From the NCBI GenBank assembly GCA_026996935.1, contig JALWJW010000151.1, positions 1 through 18,428 on the forward strand: a stretch of DNA of 18,428 nucleotides, read 5' to 3'. The position numbers and the translations under genes are program-made. Position 1 is the first letter of the stretch. Each line of letters begins with the position of its first letter. Shown here piece by piece: positions 7,047-15,467 of the stretch. The DNA is from Hyphomicrobiales bacterium (GTDB lineage: Bacteria; Pseudomonadota; Alphaproteobacteria; Rhizobiales; Aestuariivirgaceae). The notes under the pieces are model-generated. The model was not told the DNA's origin. It searched no databases and saw nothing but the letters and a program-made list of their open reading frames with translations.

Positions 7047-7063
7047 TTTAGAATTATTGTAAA
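7047..7063 (-). promoter_or_regulatory. Candidate Irr box (iron control element) upstream of nfuA
   Basis: The 17-base sequence is TTTAGAA-TTA-TTGTAAA. It is an inverted repeat with one mismatch and differs at one position from the alphaproteobacterial Irr-box form I remember, TTTAGAA-N3-TTCTAAA. It lies 85 bases before the nfuA ATG, a plausible distance for promoter control. Irr binds such sites under low iron and represses iron-using pathways. The surrounding DNA is AT-rich, so a chance match is possible. No irr gene is in the window; the Fur-family gene here is of Mur/Fur type. Confidence 0.45.
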
Positions 7064-7073
7064 CTAATCATTC

Positions 7074-7091
7074 AAAACGCTTTTACAAGCG
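7074..7091 (-). terminator. Probable weak intrinsic terminator after trpS
   Basis: On the minus strand CGCTT (7091-7087) and AAGCG (7082-7078) form a five-base-pair stem around a four-base loop, followed by TTTT. It starts about 18 bases after the trpS stop. The stem is short, so termination may be partial and allow read-through into nfuA. Confidence 0.45.
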
Positions 7092-7109
7092 CAAATTCTA
7101 TATAGTGGA

Positions 7110-8150
7110 CTATTTTGCTCGGATAAAGCCTACAATACGCTTCACATTGTCCATAATGGGTTCAGCAATGGCACGTGCCTGTTCTCCCCCTTTGGCTAAA
7201 ACCCCGTCAATATAGGTTTTGTCATCCATCAAACGCTTCATTTCAGCGCCCATTGGTCCCAGCTTTTCAACGGCCAGATCAACTAAAGCTGGTTTAAAGA
7301 CTGAAAACTGTTGCCCGCCATACTCATTTAAAACATCAGCCGTGGTTTGATCTGAAAGAGCAGCATAAATGCTCACCAGATTGGCAGCTTCGGGGCGACC
7401 GTCCAGGCCTTTTGGCTCGCTCGGGAGAGCATCAGGGTCAGTACGGGCTTTTTTAACTTTGCGGGCAATGGTTTCAGCATCATCAAGCAAGTTAAGACGA
7501 GACAGGTCAGACGGATCAGATTTCGACATCTTTTTTGATCCGTCTTTTAAAGACATAACGCGCGTTGCTTCACCTAAAATCAACGGCTCAGGCTGTGGGA
7601 AAAATCCATCTTTAAAGCCTGCCTGCTTGATCGATTTGGAAAAGTCATTGTTGAATTTTTGCGCAATGTCGCGCGCCAGTTCAAGGTGCTGTTTTTGATC
7701 TTCGCCAACAGGCACATGGGTGGCGCGATAAGCCAGAATATCAGCCGCCATTAAATTTGGATAAGCATAAAGACCAACAGAAGAGTTTTCAGCATTTTTG
7801 CCAGCTTTGTCTTTAAACTGGGTCATACGGTTGAGCCAGCCCATGCGCGCCACACAATTAAAAATCCACGCCAGTTCTGCATGTTGTGGCACCTGACTTT
7901 GATTGAAAATAATATGTTCATCCGGCTTAATACCAGCAGCAATATAAGCAGCCGTTACTTCGCGGGTGTTGCGTGATAATTCTTGCGGGTCTTGCCACAC
8001 CGTAATGGCATGCATATCCACCACGCAATAAATACATTCATAGCTGTCTTGCATTTCTACAAAGCGTTTGATAGCGCCCAGATAATTGCCAAGATGAAGG
8101 TTGCCCGTTGGTTGAACACCAGAGAACACACGTTGAGTTTGCTCAGTCAT
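7110..8150 (-). CDS. trpS: Tryptophanyl-tRNA synthetase
   Basis: TrpRS is a class I aminoacyl-tRNA synthetase that charges tRNA-Trp in the cytoplasm. It has 346 residues from the chosen start, close to the usual length. The HIGH-type motif appears as PTGNLHLGNYLG (about 14-25) and the KMSKS loop is exact (about 207-211). The C-terminal helical region is complete. The frame opens to a GTG at 8168, but the ATG at 8150 begins at MTEQTQRVFSG as in homologues, with an AAGAAG purine stretch just upstream. It follows murJ by 102 bases, a gap in which I see only a weak five-base-pair inverted repeat (CTCAT/ATGAG, 8202-8217). A weak terminator follows the gene. Confidence 0.97.
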   Translation of the reverse strand: MTEQTQRVFSGVQPTGNLHLGNYLGAIKRFVEMQDSYECIYCVVDMHAITVWQDPQELSRNTREVTAAYIAAGIKPDEHIIFNQSQVPQHAELAWIFNCVARMGWLNRMTQFKDKAGKNAENSSVGLYAYPNLMAADILAYRATHVPVGEDQKQHLELARDIAQKFNNDFSKSIKQAGFKDGFFPQPEPLILGEATRVMSLKDGSKKMSKSDPSDLSRLNLLDDAETIARKVKKARTDPDALPSEPKGLDGRPEAANLVSIYAALSDQTTADVLNEYGGQQFSVFKPALVDLAVEKLGPMGAEMKRLMDDKTYIDGVLAKGGEQARAIAEPIMDNVKRIVGFIRAK

Positions 8151-8252
8151 TTTACTTCTTTCAATCACAATTGTCTTAAATTCAATTTGGGCAGGTTATG
8201 ACTCATATTGGCATGAGGTGCAAAGGGCTTGGATCAAATACTTTGTGATTTG

Positions 8253-9815
8253 TTATTTATTGCGACGAAAAGCAGCTTTAAAATCAGCCAGTTTGAAAAC
8301 ACCGGTAAAATGGCAGACAACAAAATAAAGCCCGGCACCTATCGCGACAATGGCACCAAGTAAACCTACACGGGCAATAAACATGGTTTGTCTGGTAAAA
8401 TACTCAAAAGTAAAATGATTGATGAGTAATAAAATCGCTCCCATCAACAGACTGTTGAGCAGAATAAGAACCAGATTTTTTCGCAACCTTTTATCGGTTT
8501 TAAAAAACCCGCGCCGCGTTAAAACCACGCCAAGCAATGTCGCATTCACCCATGCTGCAATTGAAGCGGCCATGGCAATGCCGACATGGTTGAAAAATGT
8601 GAATAACGCTAACGCCATAACGATATTGACGAGAACGCCGACACCGGCAAAATACATCGGCGTTTTAGTATCTTCACGGGCAAAAAAACCGGGCGAGAAA
8701 ATTTTTATCAGCACAAATGCAGGAAGACCAACAGCATAAGCCCCAAGCGCCAAAGCGCTGGCAGTGGTGTCGGTGCTGTTAAACGCGCCGCGCTCAAATA
8801 GTACTTGAATGATGGGGCGAGGAATGGCCATTAAAGCAATGGCGGCAGGAATGGTCAGAAATAAAGAGAACTCAAGTGAGCGGTTTTGGCTTTTATCCAC
8901 CGCTTGTATATTTCCCGCGCGCAATTGGCGTGAAAGTTCAGGCAATAAAACAATGCCAATAGCCACGCCGACAACCCCAAGCGGTAATTGATAAACCCGA
9001 TCCGCGTAATAAAGCCAGGGGGCCGCGCCATCTTGCATCGAGGCAAAGGCAGTTGAAATAACCAGATTGATTTGGGCAATACCACCGGCAATGACACCAG
9101 GTACGCCCAATTGCACCAAACGCTGCACGCCTGATGTGTAACGCGGGCGCACGAAACGCAATCTGATACCTGCATTTCTCACAGCAAACCACAACATAAG
9201 AAGCTGCGCCAAGCCACCAAAACTAACTGCCCACACCATAATCTTACCTGTTTGGGCATCGGCCTTCCAGCCACCAAAGGTGAGCACTGACATGACAACA
9301 ATCATGACGATGTTGAGCAAAACGGGAGCAGCCGCTGCCGCTGTAAAACGGTGCAGTGAATTTAAAATCCCGCCTAACATGGCTGTTACCGACATAAAAG
9401 CCAAATAAGGAAAAGCAATGCGGCTCATTAAAACGGTAAGATCAAACTTTGCTGCATCATCGGCAAAACCAGGCGCCTGAAGATAGGCCAGGGCAGGCAT
9501 AAAGGTGATCGCGGTAGCAGAAAAAATCAGTAAGACCAATACCAGACCAGCAAGGGCCTCTTCAGCAAACAGAACAGCAGGTTCTTTGCCTTCGTGCTCA
9601 AGCTGTTTGGCAAATAGCGGCACAAAGGCCGCGTTAAAAGCCCCCTCACCAAACAGCCGACGAAACAAATTCGGTATCCGAAAGGCAACCACAAATGCTT
9701 CAGCTACTGGGCCTGTGCCAACAAGGGCCGCAATCAGCACATCGCGAAGAAAGCCGAGGACGCGGCTTATCATTGTAAAGCCACCAACAGTTGCTGCTGA
9801 TTTGATAATCGACAT
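8253..9815 (-). CDS. murJ: Lipid II flippase MurJ (MviN)
   Basis: MurJ is a polytopic inner-membrane protein of the MOP superfamily that flips the peptidoglycan precursor lipid II to the periplasm. It has 520 residues, with hydrophobic segments spread along the whole length, compatible with 14 transmembrane helices. The family signature near the N-terminus is FRIPNLFRRLFGEGAFNAAF (about 46-65), and it contains the conserved FERGAF (about 339-344) and FFAREDTKTP (about 375-384). The ATG at 9815 lies three bases after the glnD stop, with a GAGG about eleven bases upstream inside glnD, so translation is probably coupled. The glnD-murJ-trpS order is shared with other Hyphomicrobiales. Confidence 0.97.
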   Translation of the reverse strand: MSIIKSAATVGGFTMISRVLGFLRDVLIAALVGTGPVAEAFVVAFRIPNLFRRLFGEGAFNAAFVPLFAKQLEHEGKEPAVLFAEEALAGLVLVLLIFSATAITFMPALAYLQAPGFADDAAKFDLTVLMSRIAFPYLAFMSVTAMLGGILNSLHRFTAAAAAPVLLNIVMIVVMSVLTFGGWKADAQTGKIMVWAVSFGGLAQLLMLWFAVRNAGIRLRFVRPRYTSGVQRLVQLGVPGVIAGGIAQINLVISTAFASMQDGAAPWLYYADRVYQLPLGVVGVAIGIVLLPELSRQLRAGNIQAVDKSQNRSLEFSLFLTIPAAIALMAIPRPIIQVLFERGAFNSTDTTASALALGAYAVGLPAFVLIKIFSPGFFAREDTKTPMYFAGVGVLVNIVMALALFTFFNHVGIAMAASIAAWVNATLLGVVLTRRGFFKTDKRLRKNLVLILLNSLLMGAILLLINHFTFEYFTRQTMFIARVGLLGAIVAIGAGLYFVVCHFTGVFKLADFKAAFRRNK

Positions 9816-9818
9816 AGG

Positions 9819-12572
9819 TTAAACCGCCTCGTCTAATTTTTCTTCAAAAGGGTCGGCCAGAACTTTAAGCAAGGTTTTTTCAATCACCTGTTGTCGCGTA
9901 TCGCGCAAAATTTTATCACCCATTAAGTCACTGACATAAAACACATCAACAGCGCGTTCGCCATAGGTGGTAATATGGGCCGAAGCAATATTGAGGTTGA
10001 GTTCAAACAGGCTTTCAGTCAGATCGTGCAATAAGCCGACCCGATCAAGCCCGGTAAGTTCAATCACCGTATGGATGTTTGAAGACTCATTATCAATCAC
10101 CACACGCGGTTCCACATGGAACGGTTCAAGTTTTGTCTTTGGCTTTAACTTGGGTTCAAGTACATCACGCAGGCGTTGATCACCGTGCAGTAGATCGGTA
10201 ATCAGGTTGCAGAGTTTTTCACCGCGTGCTTTCTCACCTCTTTCATCCAGGGTGCGCTGGATTAACAGTGTATCAAGCGCCATGCTTTTGGCATTGGTGA
10301 AAATCTGCGCGCCAACAATATTGGCTTCAAGGGCTGAACATGCCCCAGTAAGTAATGACAATAATCGCGGATGATCAGGTGCCATAATCGTCACTTTGGT
10401 AATGGCCTTAAACTCATCAGTTTCGACACGCGCTGCCACTTCTTTATTGTCTTTTTGCGCATTCATGACAAACAATGCCTGCGAACTTTGCGTTTCAGCA
10501 TCCAGCGTCAGCCAATACGGGTCATATTGTAGCTCGATATAATTTTCAATTTCTTCTTTCGTTAAACCTTTTACAGTTTGTCTGAAGTTATCATGAGCTG
10601 ATTTAATACGGCTGGTGCGTGAGATGCGGCTATGGCCACCTGAAACAACAGGCTCTGTTTCTTCATAAAGGGTTCGTAGAAGTTGGCCTTTCCAGCCGTT
10701 CCACACACCTGGCCCAACAGCGCGAATATCAGCCACGGTTAGAATGAGCATAAGTTTCAACCGTTCAGGTGTTTGCATAATGGCAGTAAAATCCAGGATG
10801 GTTTTATAGTCATTAATATCGCGTGATTGGGCGGTTTCACTCATTACCAAGTGCTGGCGCACCAGCCAGGCAACCGTATCGGTTTCTGTAGCTGTCATAC
10901 CAAGGCGCGGACATAATTCGCGCGCCACGCGTTCCCCGGCAATCGAATGGCTTTCTTGTCGCCCCTTTGCAATGTCATGCAATAAAACCGCCATATAAAT
11001 AATTCGCCGTGAGGAAGGGCTAAGGGATTTAATCAACTCACTGGCAAGGGGATGATCGTCACTAAAACCACCTTTTTCAATTTTGGCCAAAATACCAAGA
11101 GCCCGCAACAAATGTTCATCAACGGTGTAATGATGATACATATTAAATTGCATCATCGCAACAATCTTGCCCCATTCAGGAATGAAGCGGCCAAGGATAC
11201 CGGATTCGTTCAAACGACGAATAATGGATTCCGGGTCATCTGTCTCTAAAAGCATGGTCATAAACAAAGCATTGGCAGTTTTATCTTCGCGCAGATTATC
11301 ATCAATGGCATCAAGTGAATGGTGAACCGCTTTATAAGCTTTGGGATGAATGGGGAGGTTTTTTTGAGCCGATACTTCAAACAATTGCAACATGGTGACA
11401 GGATCTGTTCGGCAGATATCAGGGCTTGAAAAGTTTAGCCGTCCGCCATCCATTTTAAAAGCGTCCATCCCTTTGACGGGGTTGCCACGCCCGGTAAGCA
11501 TTTTTAAAAACTCATTGACCCGTGGCAGGGTTTTAACTTCCTGTTCTTCCAGCACAGCGCATAAAATACGTGTAAGATCGCCGACTTCTTTGGCAACAAG
11601 AAAATACTGCCGCATAAAAAATTCAACCGCTTTTACCCGTCCATCAGATTTAAACCCCATTAATTTTGCAACATCAGCTTGCTTGTCAAAGCTTAATCGG
11701 TCATCACCGCGCCCGGCAAGAAAATGTAAATGACAGCGCACAGTCCACAAAAATTCTTCGCAATAGGTAAAGGTTTCAAGTTCGCTTTGAGAAAAGGCTT
11801 TGGAGGCCACAAGGTCATCATTGGATTTTGCCCCATAGACAAATTTGGCAATCCAGAACAATGTGTGTAAATCACGCAATCCGCCTTTTGAATCTTTCAC
11901 ATTGGGTTCAACCAGATAACGCGATTCACCAGAACGCATGTGGCGTTCATTTCGCTCTTCCAATTTGTCTTTGATAAAGGCTTGTGATCCCCCTTTAACG
12001 ATGTCTTTGTCAAAGCGTTGTGATAATTCATCAAACAGACTTTGCTCACCGCATATCAAGCGAGCCTCAAGAACCGATGTTAAGATCGTACCATCGCTTT
12101 TAGCAAGACGAATACACTCATCAACGCTACGGGTTGAGTGGCCAACTTTAAATCCCAAATCCCATAGGAAGTATAAAATATATTCAACAACGCTCTCGCC
12201 CCAAGCGGTTTGTTTGTAGGGCAATAAGAACAGTAAATCGATGTCTGATCCTGGCGCTAAAGATCCGCGCCCGTAACCGCCAACCGCCACAATGGATAAA
12301 TGTTCTGAGGTTGACGGATTGGTTGAAGGATAAATATGGGTAATGGCTAAATCGTGCAGGGCAATAATGAGATTGTCTTGAAAGTTTGATAAATCAACCG
12401 CACATTTAGTCCCCTCATTATCAAGGGCCAATTGAGCCTCAAGGTTTTGACGGGTAGCTTTTATCAATTCTTTAAAAGCAGATAATAAAACGGGGCGAAA
12501 TTTGCTTCCGGTTATGCTGTGTTCTTTGGCAATGTTGTCAATTACAGATTGCGGTGTTTCAGTCATCGTCAT
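9819..12572 (-). CDS. glnD: Bifunctional PII uridylyltransferase / uridylyl-removing enzyme GlnD
   Basis: GlnD senses glutamine and uridylylates or deuridylylates PII proteins (GlnB/GlnK), setting nitrogen regulation. It has 917 residues, the normal size. The domain order is complete. A nucleotidyltransferase domain has GGYGRG (98-103) and the catalytic GSDID (108-112). A GlnD-specific linker region contains VEPNVKDSKGGLRDLHTL (about 221-238). The HD domain spans about 480-560, with LLHDIAKG at 530-537. Two C-terminal ACT domains (about 725-795 and 835-905) carry DHPRLLSLLTGA and GLDRVGLLHDLT. The ATG at 12572 is chosen; a second in-frame ATG at 12566 is equally possible. The start overlaps the mutS stop by 14 bases and no strong Shine-Dalgarno is seen, suggesting translational coupling. 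Confidence 0.98.
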   Translation of the reverse strand: MTMTETPQSVIDNIAKEHSITGSKFRPVLLSAFKELIKATRQNLEAQLALDNEGTKCAVDLSNFQDNLIIALHDLAITHIYPSTNPSTSEHLSIVAVGGYGRGSLAPGSDIDLLFLLPYKQTAWGESVVEYILYFLWDLGFKVGHSTRSVDECIRLAKSDGTILTSVLEARLICGEQSLFDELSQRFDKDIVKGGSQAFIKDKLEERNERHMRSGESRYLVEPNVKDSKGGLRDLHTLFWIAKFVYGAKSNDDLVASKAFSQSELETFTYCEEFLWTVRCHLHFLAGRGDDRLSFDKQADVAKLMGFKSDGRVKAVEFFMRQYFLVAKEVGDLTRILCAVLEEQEVKTLPRVNEFLKMLTGRGNPVKGMDAFKMDGGRLNFSSPDICRTDPVTMLQLFEVSAQKNLPIHPKAYKAVHHSLDAIDDNLREDKTANALFMTMLLETDDPESIIRRLNESGILGRFIPEWGKIVAMMQFNMYHHYTVDEHLLRALGILAKIEKGGFSDDHPLASELIKSLSPSSRRIIYMAVLLHDIAKGRQESHSIAGERVARELCPRLGMTATETDTVAWLVRQHLVMSETAQSRDINDYKTILDFTAIMQTPERLKLMLILTVADIRAVGPGVWNGWKGQLLRTLYEETEPVVSGGHSRISRTSRIKSAHDNFRQTVKGLTKEEIENYIELQYDPYWLTLDAETQSSQALFVMNAQKDNKEVAARVETDEFKAITKVTIMAPDHPRLLSLLTGACSALEANIVGAQIFTNAKSMALDTLLIQRTLDERGEKARGEKLCNLITDLLHGDQRLRDVLEPKLKPKTKLEPFHVEPRVVIDNESSNIHTVIELTGLDRVGLLHDLTESLFELNLNIASAHITTYGERAVDVFYVSDLMGDKILRDTRQQVIEKTLLKVLADPFEEKLDEAV

Positions 12573-15258
12573 GTTGCAACTTTTCTTTCAAGTCATAAAG
12601 GACTTCCAGAGCCTGCTTTGGGGTAAGCTCATCGGGGAGAATTTGTTTGAGGGTTTCAAGCGCCTCACTCGGTTTTACAGCGGTTACCATCGTGGTGTCA
12701 GGAACAGGGGCATTAAACAAGGGTAAATCATCTATAGTGTTATTGCCCGAATTTTCAGAACGTTGTTCTTCAAGTTCCGCCAAAACTTGAGCAGCACGTG
12801 TGGTGACCGCCTGGGGAAGCCCTGCAAGTTTTGCCACCTGAATACCATAAGAGCGATCAGCCGCCCCCGGCCCCACTTCATGTAAGAACACCACATCACC
12901 TTTCCATTCGCGCACTTTCATTGTTGCATTACCCATGCGCGCCAGTTTTGCAGACAATGCGGTCAGTTCGTGGAAATGAGTTGCAAATAATGCGCGGCAT
13001 TTGTTGACTTCGTGCAGATGCTCCACACAACCCCAGGCTATCGAAAGGCCATCAAAGGTTGCCGTACCGCGCCCAATCTCATCAAGGATGACCAATGAGC
13101 GCTCACTGGCCTGGTTTAAAATTGTTGCCGTCTCAACCATCTCAACCATAAAGGTTGATCGCCCACGGGCCAAATCATCAGCCGCACCCACGCGGCTGAA
13201 CAATCGATCCAGCGTGCCGATATGGGCTTTGCTGGCCGGTACAAACGAACCCATTTGGGCAAGAAGGGCAATCAAGGCGTTTTGCCTTAGAAATGTTGAT
13301 TTACCCGCCATGTTGGGGCCAGTGAGAAGCAAGATTGATTTTTCATTTTTATCTTCGTTGCCGGACAAATTACAATCATTGGAAATAAAGCTGCTTTCGC
13401 CCGATGCTTTTAAGGCTGCTTCCACAACAGGGTGTCGCCCGTCTTCAATATCAAAGGCCAAAGAGGTGTCAATAATGGGCCGGGTATAGTTTCGAGCCTC
13501 GGCCAGTTCGCCAAGGCCGGCAAAAACATCAAGTCGGGCAATGGCATTGGCTCTGTTTGAAAGATCGGCTGCAAAGCGGGAAACATCATTGACCAGCTCA
13601 TTGAAGATTTGCAGTTCAATGGCAATAGCGCGAGTGGCAGCAGATTGAATTTTCTGTTCCAGCTCGCCCAGTTCAGTACTGGTAAAGCGCATGACATTGG
13701 CAAGGGTTTGACGGTGCACAAAGGTTTGGTTGTGCGGTTCTTCCATCAATGTCTTGCCATGTTGGGCAGGCACATCAACAAAATATCCAAGCACATTATT
13801 GTGTTTAATCTTAAGGGTTTTGATGTCTGTTTCTTGCGCGTAGCGTGCCTGTAAAGAAGCAATAATCTTGCGGCTCTCATCACGCAATTGACGGTTCTCA
13901 TCAAGATCGCTTGAATACCCCGATCGAATATAGCCACCATCACGCGTCAGGTTGGGCAATTCATCATCAAGGGCCTGGGTCAGTTTTTCAGCCAGTCCGT
14001 TATCATCATGGGTTAAAGTTTCCATGATTTGCAAAATGTGGTCAGGCAACACATCAAGCGCCCCGGTTTTATTTAAGGCTGTAACGATGTGTTTGCCCGT
14101 AATGATACCTTGGGCAATGGCAGCAAGATCGCGCGGTGTGCCACGCTCCAAGGTTAATCGGGCAAGGGCGCGGCCAATGTCGGGGCATTTCTTTAAAACA
14201 TCACGAACACTGCTTCTGATTTCACTGGCCTGGAAGAAGTAACCCACACTATCAAGGCGCTCATTAATCCGTTTGGCATCGGCCAGTGGGCCAGATAAAT
14301 GTTCAGCCAACAAACGCCCGCCCGGTCCTGTCACCGTATAATCAATGGTGGCCAATAAGGAACCCTTGCGAGAACCCGATAAGGTTTTGACCAATTCCAG
14401 ATTGGTGCGTGTGGCCACATCAATCAGCATGGCATGGTCATCAGCTAATTTTACCGGCGCGCTAAGCGTTGGCATTTTGCCCACTTGCGTTAGTAAAATA
14501 TAATCAACCAAACTGCCACAGGCACCAATTTCAGCCCGGCCAAATTCACCATAGGCCTCAAGGGCTGCCACTTTAAAATGATCTTTTAAGGTCCGCTCAC
14601 AACTTGAACTATCGAACTTTGAAGCTGGCAATGGGGCCAATGCCGCGCCGCACTCAAGCAGGGCCGTGCTTAGTTCTGGTTCAGACAGGAAACTATCAGG
14701 AAAAACAATCTCTTTTGGCGAAAGACGGGCCAACTCGGCCGATAAGCGCTCAACATCGGGTGCGGTCACAAAAAATTCGCCGGTTGAAATATCAACCCAT
14801 GCCAGCGCCATTTCATCACTAGATTTAATACGAGTGAGGCTGGCAAGAAAATTATGTTGTTTGGCATCAAGCAGATTGTCTTCGGTAATGGTGCCAGGCG
14901 TGACGAGCCGAACCACCTCACGGTTCACAACGGATTTATAGCCGCGTTTTTTTGCTTCAGCAGGGCTTTCTGTTTGCTCACAAATGGCAACACGATGGCC
15001 AGCTTTAATCAGGCGTTCCAGATATTGATCGCTGGCATGGTAAGGCACCCCGCACATGGCAATATCATTGCCCGCGTGTTTGCCGCGTTTGGTTAGCGTT
15101 ATGCCAAGGGTTTGTGAGGCAATTTCAGCATCCTGAAAAAACAGCTCATAAAAATCACCCATACGATAAAACAACAGGCAATCAGGGTTGGCCTGTTTTA
15201 TCGACAGATATTGCGCCATCATGGGCGTTGGGGCGGTATTAGAAGTGGTTTGCGTCAT
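12559..15258 (-). CDS. mutS: DNA mismatch repair ATPase MutS
   Basis: MutS recognises base mismatches and small loops and recruits MutL. It has 899 residues from the chosen ATG. The mismatch-binding domain has the Phe-X-Glu motif in GDFYELF (Phe36, Glu38). Connector, lever and clamp domains follow (about 130-600). The ATPase domain has Walker A GPNMAGKST (647-655), Walker B VILDEIGRG (about 723-731) and the FATHFHEL signature loop. A C-terminal helix pair with LTPKQALEVLYDL corresponds to the tetramerisation region. The frame stays open another 67 codons upstream to 15459, but that stretch has no MutS similarity and covers the divergent promoter region, so the ATG at 15258 is used. It is the first gene of the mutS-glnD-murJ-trpS cluster. 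Confidence 0.97.
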   Translation of the reverse strand: MTQTTSNTAPTPMMAQYLSIKQANPDCLLFYRMGDFYELFFQDAEIASQTLGITLTKRGKHAGNDIAMCGVPYHASDQYLERLIKAGHRVAICEQTESPAEAKKRGYKSVVNREVVRLVTPGTITEDNLLDAKQHNFLASLTRIKSSDEMALAWVDISTGEFFVTAPDVERLSAELARLSPKEIVFPDSFLSEPELSTALLECGAALAPLPASKFDSSSCERTLKDHFKVAALEAYGEFGRAEIGACGSLVDYILLTQVGKMPTLSAPVKLADDHAMLIDVATRTNLELVKTLSGSRKGSLLATIDYTVTGPGGRLLAEHLSGPLADAKRINERLDSVGYFFQASEIRSSVRDVLKKCPDIGRALARLTLERGTPRDLAAIAQGIITGKHIVTALNKTGALDVLPDHILQIMETLTHDDNGLAEKLTQALDDELPNLTRDGGYIRSGYSSDLDENRQLRDESRKIIASLQARYAQETDIKTLKIKHNNVLGYFVDVPAQHGKTLMEEPHNQTFVHRQTLANVMRFTSTELGELEQKIQSAATRAIAIELQIFNELVNDVSRFAADLSNRANAIARLDVFAGLGELAEARNYTRPIIDTSLAFDIEDGRHPVVEAALKASGESSFISNDCNLSGNEDKNEKSILLLTGPNMAGKSTFLRQNALIALLAQMGSFVPASKAHIGTLDRLFSRVGAADDLARGRSTFMVEMVETATILNQASERSLVILDEIGRGTATFDGLSIAWGCVEHLHEVNKCRALFATHFHELTALSAKLARMGNATMKVREWKGDVVFLHEVGPGAADRSYGIQVAKLAGLPQAVTTRAAQVLAELEEQRSENSGNNTIDDLPLFNAPVPDTTMVTAVKPSEALETLKQILPDELTPKQALEVLYDLKEKLQHDDD

Positions 15259-15285
15259 TATATTTATTGTTACAATGGTTGGCCT

Positions 15286-15300
15286 TGCCAGTATCTGGCA
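15286..15300. repeat. Perfect palindrome TGCCAG-TAT-CTGGCA before mutS
   Basis: Six-base arms around a three-base centre lie 28 to 42 bases upstream of the mutS ATG, in the divergent mutS/maeB region. It could be a repressor operator or a short hairpin in the mutS leader. No run of T follows it on either strand, so a terminator is unlikely. I do not recognise the regulator. Confidence 0.4.
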
Positions 15301-15416
15301 TCCCCTCAATGCTGCTCCCTTAACATTTTTACCAAAACCAAGAAAAAAACATGGCCCAAAACGGTTTATCATCTTGCCTTTTGGACCGCTGGTGTGTTTT
15401 GTAAGCTCGATACCAC

Positions 15417-15422
15417 TATAAT
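15417..15422 (+). promoter_or_regulatory. Candidate -10 element of the maeB promoter
   Basis: A perfect TATAAT lies 45 bases before the maeB ATG, which would give a leader of roughly 37 bases. No convincing -35 is found 16-18 bases upstream. On the opposite strand a TTGACA at 15437-15432 lies just beside it but has no clear -10 partner. The assignment rests on the -10 match and position alone. Confidence 0.35.
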
Positions 15423-15467
15423 GTCTATATTTGTCAAAGAATATACAGCAAAAGAGCACAGGAATTT

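Noticed and set aside
8151..8168. GTG start for trpS at 8168
   Set aside because: The extra six residues cover the purine-rich Shine-Dalgarno-like stretch; homologues begin close to the ATG at 8150.
8202..8217. Inverted repeat CTCAT/ATGAG in the murJ-trpS gap as a terminator or attenuator
   Set aside because: The stem is only five base pairs with low GC and no T-run on the relevant strand.
13001..13489. Plus-strand open frame of 162 codons
   Set aside because: It lies fully antisense to the mutS ATPase domain; its open frame follows from the codon bias of the real gene and the product has no recognisable domain.
15259..15459. In-frame 67-codon N-terminal extension of mutS
   Set aside because: It has no resemblance to MutS, covers the divergent promoter region and precedes a start that matches homologues, so it is an open frame by chance.
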